This document shows positions 34,112 through 44,007 of a stretch of DNA of 64,000 bases, piece after piece (positions within the stretch are counted from its first letter, which is position 1; every line of letters begins with the position of its first letter). The notes beneath the pieces were generated by a model. It worked only from the letters and a program-made list of their open reading frames with translations. It was not told where the DNA came from and did no database searches. Both the position numbers and the translations under genes were made by a program. The DNA is from Candidatus Nanosynbacter sp. HMT-352. Lineage in GTDB: Bacteria; Patescibacteriota; Saccharimonadia; Saccharimonadales; Saccharimonadaceae. Location: the NCBI RefSeq assembly GCF_022819385.1, contig NZ_CP089290.1:62001-126000 (forward strand), given 5' to 3'.

Positions 34112-34117
34112 ATTATA
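34112..34117 (-). promoter_or_regulatory. -10 TATAAT of tRNA-Asn
   Basis: On the minus strand TATAAT ends 11 nt before the mature tRNA 5' end, giving a short 5' leader for RNase P to remove. Confidence 0.5.
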
Positions 34118-34141
34118 GCGAGTTTTTGAATAGTTGTAAAG

Positions 34142-34474
34142 TTACTGACGGACAATTTCCAATGCTTTTTTTAAAATCTCCACTTCCGAGCGTGATTTTT
34201 CGTCATCTTCAGCTTCTCTCTTCTTAATTTCTTTCGCTAAATTTTGCCACCAAACTTCTTTTTTCTCACTACTCAGCGTCAAAGATCTAACTTCGCCATC
34301 CTGCTTCTCCAAAAATCCCGCAACCACCAAATTATCAACATGTTTTGCTACCGTCGATACCGATTTATAGCCCAAGGCGCGCATAATTTCCCGAAGCGTC
34401 GGACTGTAGCCATTGCCCTTTATAAATCCATCGATAAAATCCAACATTATTTTTTGCTTTTTCGTCAGTTTCAT
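34142..34474 (-). CDS. LexA-like winged-helix repressor lacking the peptidase domain
   Basis: A 110-residue protein whose first 65 residues match the LexA DNA-binding domain (KKQKIMLDFIDGF, SPTLREIMRALGYKS, STVAKHVDNLVVAGFLEK). The C-terminal half is a charged helix instead of the S24 autoprotease, so it cannot be a DNA-damage-cleaved LexA. The helix may dimerise it. ATG 34474 is chosen since TATACT ends 6 nt before it; the frame extends to 34492. It is divergent from the polysaccharide operon, and a dyad lies between the two starts. Confidence 0.82.
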   Translation of the reverse strand: MKLTKKQKIMLDFIDGFIKGNGYSPTLREIMRALGYKSVSTVAKHVDNLVVAGFLEKQDGEVRSLTLSSEKKEVWWQNLAKEIKKREAEDDEKSRSEVEILKKALEIVRQ

Positions 34475-34479
34475 ATCTA

Positions 34480-34503
34480 AAGTATACACCATACGCTATA
34501 CTT
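34480..34503. promoter_or_regulatory. divergent promoters within a dyad (candidate operator)
   Basis: AAGTATA (34480-34486) and TATACTT (34497-34503) form an inverted repeat around 10 bases. The arms contain the -10 hexamers of both flanking genes: TATACT on minus at 34486-34481, 6 nt before ATG 34474, and TATACT on plus at 34497-34502, 6 nt before ATG 34509. Part of the symmetry follows from two identical divergent -10 boxes, so an operator role is a hypothesis. Both transcripts look leaderless. Confidence 0.55.
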
Positions 34504-34508
34504 AAAGT

Positions 34509-35906
34509 ATGGCAAAAAAATACATTAACGACGTTCGATTCTGGCTATTGGCTATTGTTATTTTTGGTGGCGGCTTTGCCCTGCATCCCAGCGTCGGCTT
34601 ATCAATTCTGGATTTCCCGTCACTGCGCGTAGGATTATATCAAATCGTTGCCATAAGCCTACTGTTATTTTCCTTACCATTATTACTTAAAAAACGCCAA
34701 GAATTATTAAAAAACCGATGGCTAATCGGCGGATTTTTAGCAATTTTTATCGCCATTACCGTCGGCGTATTTTTCGCAGAAGCACGCCTGCGCACCACGT
34801 TATATTCGTTATCGCTATTATTCTTACTCGCCGTCGGATTATCCGCTGGCTTAATTTACAGCGAATTGTCAAAATCAGAAAAACGTAAACTCATCAATGT
34901 CGGATTATGGAGCGGGCTGGTTTTTGGGATTTTAGCAATCATTCAGCTCATCGTCGCCACTTTTGAACCAACAGGGTTTGGTACGCTTTGCGCTGGTTGT
35001 AAGGCCGACGTTTTTGGGTTTCCACGAATCAATTTATTAGCCGCCGAACCGCAATTCTTCGCCAATTCTCTACTTCCAGCATTCTTCCTTGCGCTCTTTC
35101 AATCAAAATCTCGCCTAGCCAAATTTAGCCTATTTTTCACGACTCTTGCCATATCTTTAACATTTTCCCGTGGCGGATTTTTGGCAATTTTTATCGCCAT
35201 CACAGCCTTATTTATAATCGCTTTTGTAAAACGAATTGACGCATCTTTTATCCGTAAAAAACTTCCAATCATCTTCGCTGGATTATTATTTGGATTCATC
35301 TTATTATTCTCATCAGCCAACATTAGATATGCCAACACGCCCTTCATCGCACACAATACCTTCGTCAGTATGGTCGATCAATTATCTCTCGGGAAAATTA
35401 AGATTCCGCAAAAATCCATCGCCAAAAATCCATCGCCAAAACCCGCCGAAAACATTCCGTCAAGCAACAATTCTTTCCAACCTGCCGGTTTTGTTGAAGC
35501 TTCCGCCAATGACAGGCTCAGCGCCAGTGACTTAGCTATAAAATCTTGGCTGTCATCGCCACGAACATTCTTCTTTGGCGTCGGACTCGGCAACCTAGGA
35601 AATTTCATACAAAAACACCTTCATATAAACGTCCCAGCGGACCAAACGGTCTACGTTTTTTACATATTATTACTCAGCGGACTGGGAATCATCGGGCTAT
35701 TTGCCCTTCTAATTACCCCATTGATAATCATATTTCTCGCCATAAAAAACATCCATAAAATTAAAGCTCAATTTATCTTATCTCTAACCATCGCGATGTT
35801 TGTGCATTTCTGGTTTTTTGGCAGTTTTATAAATACGATTCATTGTTTTGCTATAATCGGCATATTTTTGTATAATTACCCCAGAGATTATGCGGAAAAA
35901 GTCTGA
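34509..35906 (+). CDS. O-antigen ligase / polymerase family membrane protein (Wzy/WaaL-like)
   Basis: A 465-residue polytopic membrane protein with about ten helices, one large extracellular loop (about 270-350) and the Wzy_C-type arrangement (repeated Arg/Gly segment FSRGGFLAIFIAITALF before the loop). The family polymerises or ligates lipid-linked polysaccharide outside the membrane. It is the first gene of a four-gene run and overlaps the sugar transferase gene by 17 bases. Confidence 0.78.
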   Translation: MAKKYINDVRFWLLAIVIFGGGFALHPSVGLSILDFPSLRVGLYQIVAISLLLFSLPLLLKKRQELLKNRWLIGGFLAIFIAITVGVFFAEARLRTTLYSLSLLFLLAVGLSAGLIYSELSKSEKRKLINVGLWSGLVFGILAIIQLIVATFEPTGFGTLCAGCKADVFGFPRINLLAAEPQFFANSLLPAFFLALFQSKSRLAKFSLFFTTLAISLTFSRGGFLAIFIAITALFIIAFVKRIDASFIRKKLPIIFAGLLFGFILLFSSANIRYANTPFIAHNTFVSMVDQLSLGKIKIPQKSIAKNPSPKPAENIPSSNNSFQPAGFVEASANDRLSASDLAIKSWLSSPRTFFFGVGLGNLGNFIQKHLHINVPADQTVYVFYILLLSGLGIIGLFALLITPLIIIFLAIKNIHKIKAQFILSLTIAMFVHFWFFGSFINTIHCFAIIGIFLYNYPRDYAEKV

Positions 35907-37311
35907 TTTTTACTTCAAAATTGCTCTGGTCATTCTTGATATCTTAGCTTTATTAAGTGCATTTACTATTGCCTATATTTTGCGAATTTCCCTAGACCCT
36001 AGACCATTCCATATCAGCATCAATGCTATAGATTTTATTACTTCCATCTTTATGACACTGCCGTTGTGGATCGTGATGTTCTATTTCTTTGGCTTATACG
36101 ACCGAGAGGTTTACACGCACCCATTACGAAATTTCGGGCGAATACTTTTGGCATCAATAACTGGAATTATGATTATGATTTCCGTGACATTCTTTACTAA
36201 CACTCCGTTATTCCCAGCCAAACTCGTCGCTGGTTATGCCACAGGAATTGGTTTTATTTTACTAATGATTTTCCGCAGCGCCGCCAATATTGTTCGTCTG
36301 AAACTATTAAAACGCGGTTTAGGAGCTCGCCGTGTTGTATTAATTGGCAATTGTGATTTAACTCACGTTTTGGCTGATTTTATAGAAACCAATCCGCTGA
36401 CCGGCTTTAAGATTAGCGGAATTGTTGCGCAAACTCAGTTCATTCCTATTGAATTAAAAAAGCTTCGACGCTCGTCATTAGAATCGGCGCTCACCAGAGA
36501 TAAAATTGACGTCATCATCCAAACCGATTCAAAAAACGTTAGCGAACATTATCAAATTGCCCAGAAACATTATCTGGATTTTTATCAAGCGCCAGAATTC
36601 GACGGAATTATGACCACCAAACACACTATTGATATCATCGACTCCGTACCGCTAATTCACACTCATCCGACACCGCTAATGGGCTATGGGCGAATTGTTA
36701 AGCGGATTATGGATGTTGTAGGCGGGACAATTGGAATTATCATCGCCTCGCCAATTATGCTCTTGGTGGCAATCGCCGTAAAAATCAGCGACCCAGCGGG
36801 ACCGATTTTAATGCACGGCAAACAACAGAAACGTCTCACTCGCTACAATCGACCGTTTAAGGTCTACAAATTTCGCTCGCATTACGCAAAGTTTGACGGC
36901 AAAACCGACGAAGAAGTCTTTCGAATGGTTGGCAAGCCTGAACTAATTGAAGAATACCGTAAAAACGGCGACAAGCTTGACCATGATTTCCGCGTGACGC
37001 CAGTTGGTCGATTTATTCGTCGCTTCAGCCTTGATGAATTGCCACAATTATTCAACGTTGTTAAAGGAGATATCAGCCTAGTTGGACCACGAGCGCTGGT
37101 GCCACACGAATTAAGCGCCTACGACAAAAAACACGTTTTATTAGCGGTCAAATCAGGACTCACTGGACTGGCTGTAGTGTCTGGTCGGCGCAGTATCAGC
37201 TTTGAAGAACGGCGACGAATTGACTTATATTATGTCCAGAACTGGAGTATCTGGATGGACATCACGATTTTATTAAAAACCTGCTTGGTTATTTTCCAGA
37301 AAGATAATTAA
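35890..37311 (+). CDS. undecaprenyl-phosphate sugar phosphotransferase (initiating enzyme, WbaP/EpsL-type)
   Basis: A 473-residue polyprenol-phosphate hexose-1-phosphate transferase. It has four N-terminal helices (about 10-130), a CoA-binding-like Rossmann segment (about 140-250), then a membrane re-entrant helix and catalytic domain (about 270-473) with KRIMDVVGGTIG, the motif KVYKFRSH and DELPQLFNVVKGDISLVGPRAL. It starts glycan assembly by moving a sugar phosphate onto undecaprenyl phosphate. The stop shares its last A with the next start codon. Confidence 0.9.
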   Translation: MRKKSDFYFKIALVILDILALLSAFTIAYILRISLDPRPFHISINAIDFITSIFMTLPLWIVMFYFFGLYDREVYTHPLRNFGRILLASITGIMIMISVTFFTNTPLFPAKLVAGYATGIGFILLMIFRSAANIVRLKLLKRGLGARRVVLIGNCDLTHVLADFIETNPLTGFKISGIVAQTQFIPIELKKLRRSSLESALTRDKIDVIIQTDSKNVSEHYQIAQKHYLDFYQAPEFDGIMTTKHTIDIIDSVPLIHTHPTPLMGYGRIVKRIMDVVGGTIGIIIASPIMLLVAIAVKISDPAGPILMHGKQQKRLTRYNRPFKVYKFRSHYAKFDGKTDEEVFRMVGKPELIEEYRKNGDKLDHDFRVTPVGRFIRRFSLDELPQLFNVVKGDISLVGPRALVPHELSAYDKKHVLLAVKSGLTGLAVVSGRRSISFEERRRIDLYYVQNWSIWMDITILLKTCLVIFQKDN

Positions 37312-38453
37312 TGAGTAAGCCAAAAATTGCCATAGTTCACGATTGGATTTACGGAGGCGGAGCCGAAAAGGTCGTTTTGGAAATTCACAAATTGTACCCA
37401 GATGCGCCAATTTACACTTCTTTTTGTAGCGATGAATGGCGAGAAAGATTAGATAATAAAGTCGTTACTGGCTATTTACAGCGATGGCCGTTTTCAAAAA
37501 TTCGACGATTATTGCCACTTCTCAGACAATGGTGGTTCGCCAAGCTTGATCTTAGCGAATTTGACATTATCATCTCCAGTTCGGGAAATGGCGAGGCAAA
37601 ATTCGTCCGTAAATCCAGACCGGATCAACTTCATATTTGTTATTGCCACACGCCGACGCATTTTTATTGGCGGCACTACGACGAATATATCAAACGACCA
37701 AGTTTCCGTCCGCAATGGCTGGCGCGCCTAGGCTTAAAGACCCTAGTCCGACCACTGAAAAAACGAGATTTTAACGCTGCTCAGCAAGTTGATATTTTTA
37801 TCGCCAACTCTACGGGAATTCAGGCTGATGTTGAAGAGTTTTACCAGCGAAAAAGTACGGTTATTTTTCCGCCAATTGACGTATCGAGCTTTTCGCCACT
37901 TGCTAAAAATCGCAAGCAAACATCCATCCCAAAAAAACCTCGCTGTCTGATTTGGGGGCGAATTGTACCGATGAAACGGCTTGACATTGCTATTAAAGCT
38001 TGCCAGAAACTTGGCTGGCAATTAAATATTATTGGAAAAGGTCCAGACGTTGATAGCCTAAAAAATATCGCCGATAAACATACTAATTTCTTAGGATTCG
38101 TCGATAATGCCACGCGAGAAAAATATATTAAAAAGGCAGATTTGTTTATTTTTTGTTCACACGAAGATTTTGGAATCGCGCCAGTTGAAGCGTTGGCGTC
38201 TGGTATTCCAGTGGTTGCGTATGAAGCTGGCGGCGCGCTTGATTATATAAAATCTGAGAAAAACGGCTGGTTCTTTTCCGAGCAAACAGATTCTTCATTG
38301 ATAGAAACTTTAGAGAAACTTCCTGGTAAAAAAGTTTCACCAACAAAAATCTCAGCCACGGCAAACGAATTTTCAGCTGCAATTTTCCATAAAGCGATAA
38401 AAAATATAGTTGATAAATCATGGAAGGAACATTATCGTGAAAATCGTAATTGA
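37311..38453 (+). CDS. glycosyltransferase family 4
   Basis: A 380-residue GT-B enzyme. The N-domain opens KIAIVHDWIYGGGAEKVV with an acceptor-binding glycine loop; the C-domain has the GT4 donor motif EDFGIAPVEALASGIPVVA (EX7E) near residues 285-300. It transfers a sugar during surface polysaccharide assembly. The start overlaps the previous stop by one base and its 3' end overlaps the next gene. Confidence 0.88.
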   Translation: MSKPKIAIVHDWIYGGGAEKVVLEIHKLYPDAPIYTSFCSDEWRERLDNKVVTGYLQRWPFSKIRRLLPLLRQWWFAKLDLSEFDIIISSSGNGEAKFVRKSRPDQLHICYCHTPTHFYWRHYDEYIKRPSFRPQWLARLGLKTLVRPLKKRDFNAAQQVDIFIANSTGIQADVEEFYQRKSTVIFPPIDVSSFSPLAKNRKQTSIPKKPRCLIWGRIVPMKRLDIAIKACQKLGWQLNIIGKGPDVDSLKNIADKHTNFLGFVDNATREKYIKKADLFIFCSHEDFGIAPVEALASGIPVVAYEAGGALDYIKSEKNGWFFSEQTDSSLIETLEKLPGKKVSPTKISATANEFSAAIFHKAIKNIVDKSWKEHYRENRN

Positions 38454-39540
38454 CGCCCGAACATTAAGGACTAGCACTGGTCGGTACATCGAACGGCTGA
38501 TTCATTATTTGCAGAAAATTGATAATAAAAACGATTATGTTATTCTGCTCAAGTCAAAGGATTTTGATAGTTGGCAGCCGAGCAACTCACACTTTAAAAA
38601 AGTTATTTGCCCATATAAAGAATACACTTTTGCTGAACAAATCGGCTTTAAAAAACAACTTGAAAGTCTCCATCCAGACTTAGTTCATTTTGCGATGGTT
38701 CAGCAACCTGTTTGGTATAATTCCAGCCCAGTTGTTACTACGATGCAAGATTTGACTACTGTTAGATTCAGGAATCCAGATAAAAATCCTATCGTTTTCT
38801 GGATTAAGCAGCAAATTTACAAATGGGTCAATAAAAAAGTCGCGAAAAAATCTTCGCACATCATCACAATTTCTAACTTCGTAAAAAATGATTTGATTAA
38901 ATTCACCGGCGTAAACCCAGAGAAAATTACTGTAACTTTGGAATCAGCGGATGAGTTGCCAAAAGGTAACGAGCCTGTTGACGAGTTGATTGGTAAAAAA
39001 TTCATTATGTATATCGGTAGACCGACGCCACATAAAAACCTTCGACGGCTGATTGACGCGTTCGCTTTGTTACAGAAAAAATATCCAGATTTAACGCTGG
39101 CTCTGGCGGGTAAAAAAGATAGCAATTACGCTCGCCACGAGACATATGTAAATGATCACGGAATTAAAAACGTCGTGTTTACTGGCTTTATATCAGACGA
39201 ACAATTGCGCTGGATGTATGAAAATACGGCAGTTTATTGCTTCCCTTCGCTCAGTGAAGGATTTGGTTTGCCAGGATTAGAGGCAATGTTACACGGCGCG
39301 CCAGTCGCTTCGAGCACAGCCACTTGCTTACCAGAAACCCACGGCGATGCCGCTCACTATTTTGATCCTTTCAGTGTCGAGGATATAGCAAAATCAATTG
39401 ACGACATCTTATCTGATGACAAGTTACGTAATGAACTCATTAAAAAAGGCAAGAAACACGTTAAGACATTTTCATGGCAACGCATGGCAGAGCAAACTTT
39501 AGCTGTATATGAAAAATATGGTCGGAAAAGTCGAAGTTAG
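38437..39540 (+). CDS. glycosyltransferase family 4
   Basis: A 367-residue GT-B enzyme opening KIVIDARTLRTSTGRYIE, with the EX7E region SLSEGFGLPGLEAMLHGAPVA near 275-290. It is related to mannosyl- and rhamnosyltransferases of capsule loci. GTG 38437 is chosen: AAGGA lies about 9 bases upstream. A frame from 38410 would overlap the previous gene by 44 bases. It ends convergently with the next gene, 4 bases overlapping. Confidence 0.85.
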   Translation: MKIVIDARTLRTSTGRYIERLIHYLQKIDNKNDYVILLKSKDFDSWQPSNSHFKKVICPYKEYTFAEQIGFKKQLESLHPDLVHFAMVQQPVWYNSSPVVTTMQDLTTVRFRNPDKNPIVFWIKQQIYKWVNKKVAKKSSHIITISNFVKNDLIKFTGVNPEKITVTLESADELPKGNEPVDELIGKKFIMYIGRPTPHKNLRRLIDAFALLQKKYPDLTLALAGKKDSNYARHETYVNDHGIKNVVFTGFISDEQLRWMYENTAVYCFPSLSEGFGLPGLEAMLHGAPVASSTATCLPETHGDAAHYFDPFSVEDIAKSIDDILSDDKLRNELIKKGKKHVKTFSWQRMAEQTLAVYEKYGRKSRS

Positions 39541-39974
39541 CTTTCCTGTCCAGTAGCTTGATTAATTCGAGTAGACGAGTCTGCTTTATTTGAGCCGCCA
39601 ACCCCATAGACCATTTCAATGTTGTACTTTTCGCAAACATCACGTTCTGGAACGACTTCCGGTGCCGATCTATCGCCACCATTTGCAAACACCAATTGAC
39701 ATCCCGGATATTGCCGAGCGATCATCTCTAAGGTTTCTGTAACCGGAGGATTCTCATCAATAGAAAGCATCACCTGATCCACGCCTTTTAATGCTCGCAT
39801 TAAGCGGAGTCGATTTTCTTCATTAAGGATAATTTTTCCTTTTTTTAGCAATTGCTGTTTGTCGTTATTCACCACTACAATCAAATAATCACCCATTTTT
39901 GCAGCTGCTTCAATCATATCTAAATGTCCACCGTGTAATGGATTAAAATAGCCGCTAACAATTACAACTTTCAT
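39537..39974 (-). CDS. cytidylyltransferase-like nucleotidyltransferase
   Basis: A 145-residue HxGH-type nucleotidyltransferase: GYFNPLHGGHLDMIEAA at the start and a late substrate segment VGGSNKADSSTRI (SxTxI-like). Related enzymes include TagD (CDP-glycerol) and the C-terminal part of RfaE/HldE. It likely activates a polyol or heptose for the polysaccharide. Strong ribosome site GAGGAGG. Divergent from rfbB. Confidence 0.8.
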   Translation of the reverse strand: MKVVIVSGYFNPLHGGHLDMIEAAAKMGDYLIVVVNNDKQQLLKKGKIILNEENRLRLMRALKGVDQVMLSIDENPPVTETLEMIARQYPGCQLVFANGGDRSAPEVVPERDVCEKYNIEMVYGVGGSNKADSSTRINQATGQES

Positions 39975-40006
39975 AACATCCTCCTCTATAACTTCTCTAT
40001 TATACC

Positions 40007-41035
<1,029 letters not shown>

Positions 41036-41037
41036 TT

Positions 41038-41604
41038 ATGTTTGACCCGACTGATTACAATGAACTTACAGTTACTGAATCGTCAATTCCAGGGTTATTT
41101 GTTATTAAATTACCCGTACATGGCGACAATCGCGGCTGGTTCAAAGAGAATTATCAAAAAGAAAAAATGGAAACCTTAGGCTTACCATCGTTTAATATCG
41201 TACAAAACAATATCAGTTTCAATGACGAAACTGGCGCCACTCGTGGACTTCATGCTGAGCCTTGGAACAAATTCATTTCAACTGCTAACGGTCGCGTTTT
41301 CGGTGCCTGGTGTGACCTCCGTAAAGGAGATAGCTTTGGGCAAGTATTTACCCACGAGATTAATCCGGGTACGGCAATTTTCGTTCCTAAAGGCGTAGCT
41401 AACGGCTATCAAACACTTGATGATAATGTAGCCTACACATATCTAGTTGACGCTCATTGGTTCCCGGATGCTAAATATACTTTTGTTAATTTATTTGATC
41501 CAGAACTAAAGATCAACTGGCCAATCAATAAGGATCAAGCAATTATTTCCGAAAAAGACGCTGCACATCCACTATTAAGTAATGTAATTCCTATGGAGGT
41601 ATAA
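41038..41604 (+). CDS. rfbC: dTDP-4-dehydrorhamnose 3,5-epimerase
   Basis: A 188-residue cupin-type epimerase with HGDNRGWFKENYQKEKM, the catalytic-His context GATRGLHAEPWNK, and IFVPKGVANGYQTL. It performs the double epimerisation before RfbD. The His is followed by AEPWNK, unlike the usual RGLHYQ. It starts 2 bases after rfbB. Confidence 0.9.
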   Translation: MFDPTDYNELTVTESSIPGLFVIKLPVHGDNRGWFKENYQKEKMETLGLPSFNIVQNNISFNDETGATRGLHAEPWNKFISTANGRVFGAWCDLRKGDSFGQVFTHEINPGTAIFVPKGVANGYQTLDDNVAYTYLVDAHWFPDAKYTFVNLFDPELKINWPINKDQAIISEKDAAHPLLSNVIPMEV

Positions 41605-41608
41605 AATT

Positions 41609-42460
41609 ATGGACGATAATAAAATTTTCATTATTGGTGCTAACGGACAACTAGGATTAGCCCTACAAAGACAATACCCTAATGCCAAATCTGCTGACAT
41701 TGATACTCTTGATATCACAGACTTAGAATCAGTTGAGTCTTTCGACTGGTCCAACATTGATATTGTACTTAACGCTGCTGCCTTTACTAATGTCGATGGA
41801 GCAGAAACCGAAGAAGGTCGCGTAGCGTCTTGGAAGGTTAATGCGTCTGCGGTGTCTAACCTTACTCGAGTATGCCGAAAATATGATATGACAATGGTTC
41901 ACATTTCCAGCGATTACGTATTCGACGGAACCCAAAAACCCCACACAGAGGACGAGCCACTTAGCCCGCTTAGCGTCTATGGTCAGAGCAAGGCTGCGGG
42001 AGATCTATTAGTTGAGCAATTAGACCGCTTCTATCTACTTCGATCCACATGGGTAATTGGTGAAGGCAAAAATTTTGTCCGCACCATGCTAGGATTGGCG
42101 GAAAAAAACATCTCGCCAACCGTTGTTAATGACCAAATAGGTCGCTTAACATTCACCAGTGAGCTAGTACGTATTATAGATCATTTATTGTCAACTAAAG
42201 CTCCATTCGGAACTTACAATGCGACAAATGACGGACCACTCGCTTCTTGGGCAGACATTACTAGAAAAATATTTGAATTATCTAATCATAAAGACTTAAT
42301 CGTTTCTAATACAACTACCGCAGAATATTTTGCCAACAAGCCGGGGGTTGCGCCACGACCGCTCAATAGTGATATGAGCCTAGATAAACTACACTCTACA
42401 GGATTTCAAAGCCGTAACTGGGAGGAAGATCTAAGGCAATACATCTCAAATAACGCCTAA
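41609..42460 (+). CDS. rfbD: dTDP-4-dehydrorhamnose reductase
   Basis: A 283-residue NAD(P)-dependent reductase: nucleotide motif GANGQLGLAL, ISSDYVFDG and catalytic YGQSKAAGDLL (YxxxK), with LRSTWVIG. It makes dTDP-L-rhamnose in the last step. It follows rfbC by 4 bases. Confidence 0.93.
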   Translation: MDDNKIFIIGANGQLGLALQRQYPNAKSADIDTLDITDLESVESFDWSNIDIVLNAAAFTNVDGAETEEGRVASWKVNASAVSNLTRVCRKYDMTMVHISSDYVFDGTQKPHTEDEPLSPLSVYGQSKAAGDLLVEQLDRFYLLRSTWVIGEGKNFVRTMLGLAEKNISPTVVNDQIGRLTFTSELVRIIDHLLSTKAPFGTYNATNDGPLASWADITRKIFELSNHKDLIVSNTTTAEYFANKPGVAPRPLNSDMSLDKLHSTGFQSRNWEEDLRQYISNNA

Positions 42461-42497
42461 AAAATACAACCTCCATTAATATCAAAACCGTTTAACC

Positions 42498-42526
42498 TTG
42501 ATACTGTCGAATCATAGATATATAAT
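42498..42526 (+). promoter_or_regulatory. promoter of rfbA (TTGATA - 17 bp - TATAAT)
   Basis: TTGATA (42498-42503) and TATAAT (42521-42526) are separated by 17 bases. Start of transcription would be near 42533, and AAGGAG lies before ATG 42547. rfbA is thus transcribed apart from rfbBCD. Confidence 0.7.
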
Positions 42527-42546
42527 CATACAACACAAAGGAGAAT

Positions 42547-43395
42547 ATGATGAAGGGAATAATTTTAGCGGGTGGCTCGGGTACGCGTCTATGGCCAATT
42601 ACAAAAGCCATAAGTAAACAGTTGATGCCCATTTATGATAAACCGATGATTTACTATCCGCTAACCACGTTAATGCAAGCAGGAATTCGTGATATTTTAA
42701 TAATCACTACTCCAGACGATCAAAACGGCTTCAAGAAACTTCTTGGTGATGGCGCGCAGTGGGGCATAAATTTAGAATACGCTGTTCAACCTACACCAGA
42801 CGGTCTAGCACAAGCTTTTATTATCGGCGAAAACTTTATCGGCAATGATAAAGTGGCATTAATACTTGGCGACAATATATTCTACGGAGCCGCCCTTGAT
42901 AATTCACTACAAGAATGCACAGACCCCGACGGCGGCATTGTATTTGCATATAAAGTGCTTGATCCTGAACGCTATGGAGTGGTTGAATTTAACGAGAATA
43001 ATCAAGCTGTTTCCATCGAGGAAAAACCAGTGCATCCAAAATCCCACTTCGCAGTTGTCGGCTTATATTTTTATGACAATGACGTAGTAGATATTGCTAA
43101 AAATGTAAAGCCATCCGACCGAGGAGAACTGGAAATAACATCCGTAAATGCTGAATATCTAAATCGCAAAAAACTCAAAGTGCAGACTTTAGATAACGGT
43201 GATGTATGGCTTGATACTGGCACGATAAATAGCTTAACCGATGCCGAAGATTTTGTACGTGTAATCCAAACAAGGACTGGACAAATAGTCGGATCACCCG
43301 AGGCAACCGCCTTTCAAAACGGTTGGATTTCCAGGGAGCAGTTAGAAATACTTGCCGAACCATTAAAAAAATCTGGGTACGGCAAATATCTATAA
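42547..43395 (+). CDS. rfbA: glucose-1-phosphate thymidylyltransferase
   Basis: A 282-residue nucleotidyltransferase with [29 protein letters not shown] and [10 protein letters not shown], the standard RfbA motifs. It makes dTDP-glucose, the first step of the rhamnose route. It follows rfbD by 86 bases with its own promoter, completing the pathway in the window. Confidence 0.95.
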   Translation: MMKGIILAGGSGTRLWPITKAISKQLMPIYDKPMIYYPLTTLMQAGIRDILIITTPDDQNGFKKLLGDGAQWGINLEYAVQPTPDGLAQAFIIGENFIGNDKVALILGDNIFYGAALDNSLQECTDPDGGIVFAYKVLDPERYGVVEFNENNQAVSIEEKPVHPKSHFAVVGLYFYDNDVVDIAKNVKPSDRGELEITSVNAEYLNRKKLKVQTLDNGDVWLDTGTINSLTDAEDFVRVIQTRTGQIVGSPEATAFQNGWISREQLEILAEPLKKSGYGKYL

Positions 43396-43542
43396 ACTCC
43401 TACAAGCACTGATGACATCGTTCGTAGACAATCCGTCCACATTCACAACCACAGCTCTGTCATAGCCGAGGGTGTTATATACAGTATTCTTAGTTAAATC
43501 ATCCCTAGTTAGAATAAGCCATTTTTTATTCCACATTTTTGT
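43390..43542 (-). CDS. small ORF, 50 aa, doubtful
   Basis: A frame for about 50 residues ([16 protein letters not shown]...) starting at ATG 43542 with AAGGATA upstream. It overlaps the gtrA end by 17 bases and the rfbA end by 6 bases. The composition looks protein-like but no family is recognised. It may be a relic. Confidence 0.3.
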   Translation of the reverse strand, partial: TKMWNKKWLILTRDDLTKNTVYNTLGYDRAVVVNVDGLSTNDVISACRSL

Positions 43543-43975
43543 CATTATCCTTTGAAAAAATAAATAAATTAAAAACCAGAAAGTTCCAAATTGCAAATAC
43601 TGCAGTCACTATAACTTTCGCCCATTGGATATCCAGTATGTTAGAGTTTACTAATGTAGCAATAATTACTGAAGTTGCCACCATATTGAAAATACTAAGT
43701 AGTGCATAGAGAATAATTTGCGACCTTAAAGAGAATCTATCATATTGACTATGATTAAAAACTTTCTTACGATTCGCAGGAAAGTTAAAAACAAATCCCG
43801 ACAAAAAGCCAATACTACTAGCTAAAAAAGCCGGCAAATGTATATTGTGATATAAAATATACGATATTGACGCATCTATTAGCAGCGTAATACCGCCTAC
43901 AACAAGAAATAAAAAGATTTTTAAAAATATACCATTTTTCATATTATCTTTATTAAGAATATCATATTCGTTCAT
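43526..43975 (-). CDS. GtrA family membrane protein
   Basis: A 149-residue protein with four hydrophobic helices in the GtrA pattern (GGITLLIDASISYIL, FLASSIGFLSGFVFNF with the following NRKKVF). The family is implicated in moving polyprenyl-linked glucose across the membrane with GtrB. It is divergent from a GT2 gene of the GtrB kind with which it may pair. Confidence 0.85.
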   Translation of the reverse strand: MNEYDILNKDNMKNGIFLKIFLFLVVGGITLLIDASISYILYHNIHLPAFLASSIGFLSGFVFNFPANRKKVFNHSQYDRFSLRSQIILYALLSIFNMVATSVIIATLVNSNILDIQWAKVIVTAVFAIWNFLVFNLFIFSKDNDKNVE

Positions 43976-43994
43976 AATGCATATACGATTGTAG

Positions 43995-44000
43995 TATAAT
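43995..44000 (+). promoter_or_regulatory. -10 TATAAT of the GT2 gene, near-leaderless
   Basis: TATAAT ends 7 nt before ATG 44008, with no Shine-Dalgarno sequence. Confidence 0.5.
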
Positions 44001-44007
44001 TGATTAT

